Shown piece after piece: positions 43,793 through 45,056 of a stretch of DNA of 45,056 nt; positions within the stretch are counted from its first letter, which is position 1; the number at the start of each line of letters is the position of its first letter. Source of the stretch: Desulfobacterales bacterium. Its GTDB lineage: Bacteria; Desulfobacterota; Desulfobacteria; Desulfobacterales; RPRI01. A program made the position numbers and the translations under genes. The notes under the pieces are model-generated. The model saw only the letters and a list, made by a program, of their open reading frames with translations. It was not told where the DNA came from and made no database searches. The stretch spans positions 1-45,056 of the forward strand of contig JAGVOC010000416.1 of NCBI GenBank assembly GCA_020052975.1, in the 5' to 3' direction.

Positions 43793-43873
43793 GACCTTAC
43801 CAAAATAGGTGAGCACAATTCAGGGGAAGGGGCTATTACTTCTATAAAAATGCAATATTTTTAACTTTAGTCT

Positions 43874-43981
43874 GTCATTCCGGCTGTCCGTTCGAAGTGA
43901 CTCTCAGCGAAGACTCGCATCGAGAATCTTTCCGATGGCTTCAGGGAAGGATTCCCGACGCCCTTTGCTTGCGGGAATGAC
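43874..43981. repeat. Dispersed repeat with inverted ends (GTCATTCC...GGAATGAC)
   Basis: GTCATTCC (43874-43881) and GGAATGAC (43974-43981) are exact inverted ends of a roughly 108-bp element. Inside, GAAGGATTCCCGACGCCC and TTGCGGGAATG resemble the common intergenic element with core gtcattcccgc...gcgggaatgac seen in many bacterial genomes. It lies between the riboswitch promoter and the terminator of the next minus-strand gene. Confidence 0.65.
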
Positions 43982-44025
43982 GGCCTCTGGATTTTTCCAT
44001 GCATTTATAAACAGACACTATAGAG

Positions 44026-44063
44026 AAAAAGGGAGGGAAGGTGTGTGAAACACCCTCCCCTTC
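44026..44063 (-). terminator. Intrinsic terminator of the second Lcl-domain gene
   Basis: On the minus strand GAAGGGGAGGGTGT and ACACCTTCCCTCCC form a long G-C-rich stem with a small loop and bulge, followed by TTTTTCTC. It begins seven bases after the stop codon at 44070. Confidence 0.75.
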
Positions 44064-44069
44064 TTCTGA

Positions 44070-45056
44070 TTACGGACCTGTTTGAGGAATACCGGTAAGC
44101 GCATTACGCACCGGCCATATAAAGAGATTCGAGCGCATTTTGACCGGCAATACCTTTGCCTGTTTCATGTCAATTTTCCATCCCTGGATATTCGTAAATG
44201 CTGCGGCCGTAGACGTCCAGTAAGAGGATGATTGAATGTTGATGAATCCGCTCGTATTCAGCCATACAGAAGAATCAGACGCCCCGTAGTTGAGCATGCT
44301 TTCCAATTCCCTGACATTAGGAACTCTCCAGTCTGTATAATTACCGCTGTATTCCAGGCAGTTATACCTGCCCGGATCCTCATTCATTGCTGCTATCATG
44401 ATCAGGGCTTCGCTCCAGTTTTTTCTTTTTAGACATCCTCCGTCTTTCAGCCACATTAACCCTGTGAGCGTGTCCGTAATCGTACCGTCTCCGTTGTCAA
44501 AAAATCTGGGTTCAGGCCACAGAGTTCCTGTATGCACAGAGCCTTCACTCTGTGCTGCATTGCTGTTCGTCTGCCCGCTCATCGGAACGATGTAAGGATA
44601 ATTATCAGTATTTGCGACGCGCACCGCTGCGATGTAATTACTCTTTCCCTTTGAGACGAGGGTCCCGGTTCCATTTGTCATTTTAATAACCCATGCCTGT
44701 TTGTCATTCTGGTGAGCGGTTGATGACCAGTAAGAACCTGCGCTGATATTGACAAAACCGTTACTGTACAACCATGCAGAAGTATCACCAGCGCCATAAT
44801 TTAACAGGCTCTCTATCTCCCTGATATCGGGAACCCTCCAGTCTGCATAGGTTCCGGTATATCCCGTGCATCGGTAAAGCGAGGGCGCATCATTAAATCC
44901 GCTTACCCTGTCCAGTGTATTGTTCCAGTTTGCCTTGCCCAGGCATGCGCCATCCTGGAGCCACATGAGTCCGGTAAGCATGTCCGTTACCGTTCCATCT
45001 TTATTATCAATAAACCTCGGATCAGGCCACTCAATACCAGCTTGAACATCTCCGTC
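44070..45056 (-). CDS. Surface protein with tandem Lcl/DUF1566 domains (N-terminus outside window)
   Basis: The frame is open to the window edge (it starts DGDVQAGIEWPDPRF), so the ATG at 44981 is internal. Two DUF1566 domains are visible. Both have the pattern D.DGT(V/I)TD.LTGLMWL.DG.CL...NW, Y.DWRVP(D/N)(I/V)RE(I/L)ES(L/M)LNYGA.D.S.WL, a SYW(S/T)ST box and a final (I)AAVRVA or FIWPVRNA strand. The linker has SGQTNSNAAQSEGSVHTG. The pair is laid out exactly as in the neighbouring gene at 41128-43347, so the two genes are paralogues. Signal peptide and any other N-terminal modules lie outside the window. Probable location is the cell surface or outside the cell. Confidence 0.88.
   Translation of the reverse strand, partial: DGDVQAGIEWPDPRFIDNKDGTVTDMLTGLMWLQDGACLGKANWNNTLDRVSGFNDAPSLYRCTGYTGTYADWRVPDIREIESLLNYGAGDTSAWLYSNGFVNISAGSYWSSTAHQNDKQAWVIKMTNGTGTLVSKGKSNYIAAVRVANTDNYPYIVPMSGQTNSNAAQSEGSVHTGTLWPEPRFFDNGDGTITDTLTGLMWLKDGGCLKRKNWSEALIMIAAMNEDPGRYNCLEYSGNYTDWRVPNVRELESMLNYGASDSSVWLNTSGFINIQSSSYWTSTAAAFTNIQGWKIDMKQAKVLPVKMRSNLFIWPVRNALTGIPQTGP

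Noticed and set aside
1..45056. CRISPR array, tRNA, rRNA or phage/IS genes
   Set aside because: Reading through both strands I saw no regularly spaced direct repeats, no tRNA-like cloverleaf with TTCGAATC-type arms, no rRNA sequence and no transposase or integrase motifs. A computational scan could still find something small.

Overview
The window carries a large polysaccharide (O-antigen, capsule or exopolysaccharide) locus of a Gram-negative-type bacterium, flanked by genes for modular surface proteins. No rRNA or tRNA gene is visible, so taxonomy can only be inferred. The combination of Lcl/DUF1566 modules, cysteine-paired InlB-type repeats, GEMM (c-di-GMP) riboswitches, Wzm/Wzt export and moderate GC would fit Nitrospirota or a deltaproteobacterial lineage. 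I hold that loosely.

Layout. (1) 2-1150 is the 3' end of a repeat-rich surface protein. (2) 1267-11760 is a plus-strand run: a secreted glycoside-hydrolase-like lipoprotein, a hexapeptide acetyltransferase, five GT2 and one GT4 glycosyltransferases, UDP-GlcNAc 2-epimerase (WecB) and an AT-rich sulfotransferase gene. (3) 12119-17143 has its own promoter. It encodes a 1440-residue exported protein (four golvesin-like modules, PKD modules, an SGNH esterase and a possible caspase-fold region) and a small exported HEAT-like protein. (4) 17265-26265 holds three GT4 enzymes, an O-antigen ligase/polymerase-like membrane protein, an acetyltransferase, a YdjC/ChbG-type deacetylase, a CapK/PaaK-type adenylating enzyme and an ExoA-like GT2. 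(5) 26300-31591 holds an unrecognised ATP-grasp-like protein, an asparagine-synthetase-like ligase without its glutaminase cysteine, a GNAT acetyltransferase and a DegT-type aminotransferase. (6) 31722-32912 is an exported protein of unknown function with its own promoter and terminator. (7) 33240-40651 holds the Wzm/Wzt ABC exporter, a double GT2 enzyme with internal duplication, a methyltransferase and a GT39-type glycosyltransferase. (8) 40693-41103 is a scar: a truncated sugar-nucleotide epimerase, the tail of a nitroreductase gene and a bidirectional terminator. (9) 41128-45056, minus strand, holds two Lcl/DUF1566 surface proteins. The first lies behind two consecutive c-di-GMP-I-type riboswitches separated by a strong hairpin.

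How it fits together. WecB, the aminotransferase, GNAT and the epimerase remnant point to amino-sugar precursors. The many GTs assemble a glycan. The acetyltransferases, sulfotransferase, deacetylase, methyltransferase and possibly the CapK/ATP-grasp/Asn-synthetase group decorate it. Wzm/Wzt exports it and the WaaL/Wzy-like protein attaches or polymerises it. Secreted hydrolases may trim it outside the cell.

Regulation that can be seen: a good promoter before the 1440-residue protein; similar Crp/Fnr-type palindromes beside the -35 of the promoters at 31.6 kb and 43.75 kb; and the tandem riboswitches, which link the adhesin-like protein to c-di-GMP, the signal that usually controls biofilm and exopolysaccharide. 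All functional assignments rest on reading motifs; no database search was possible.
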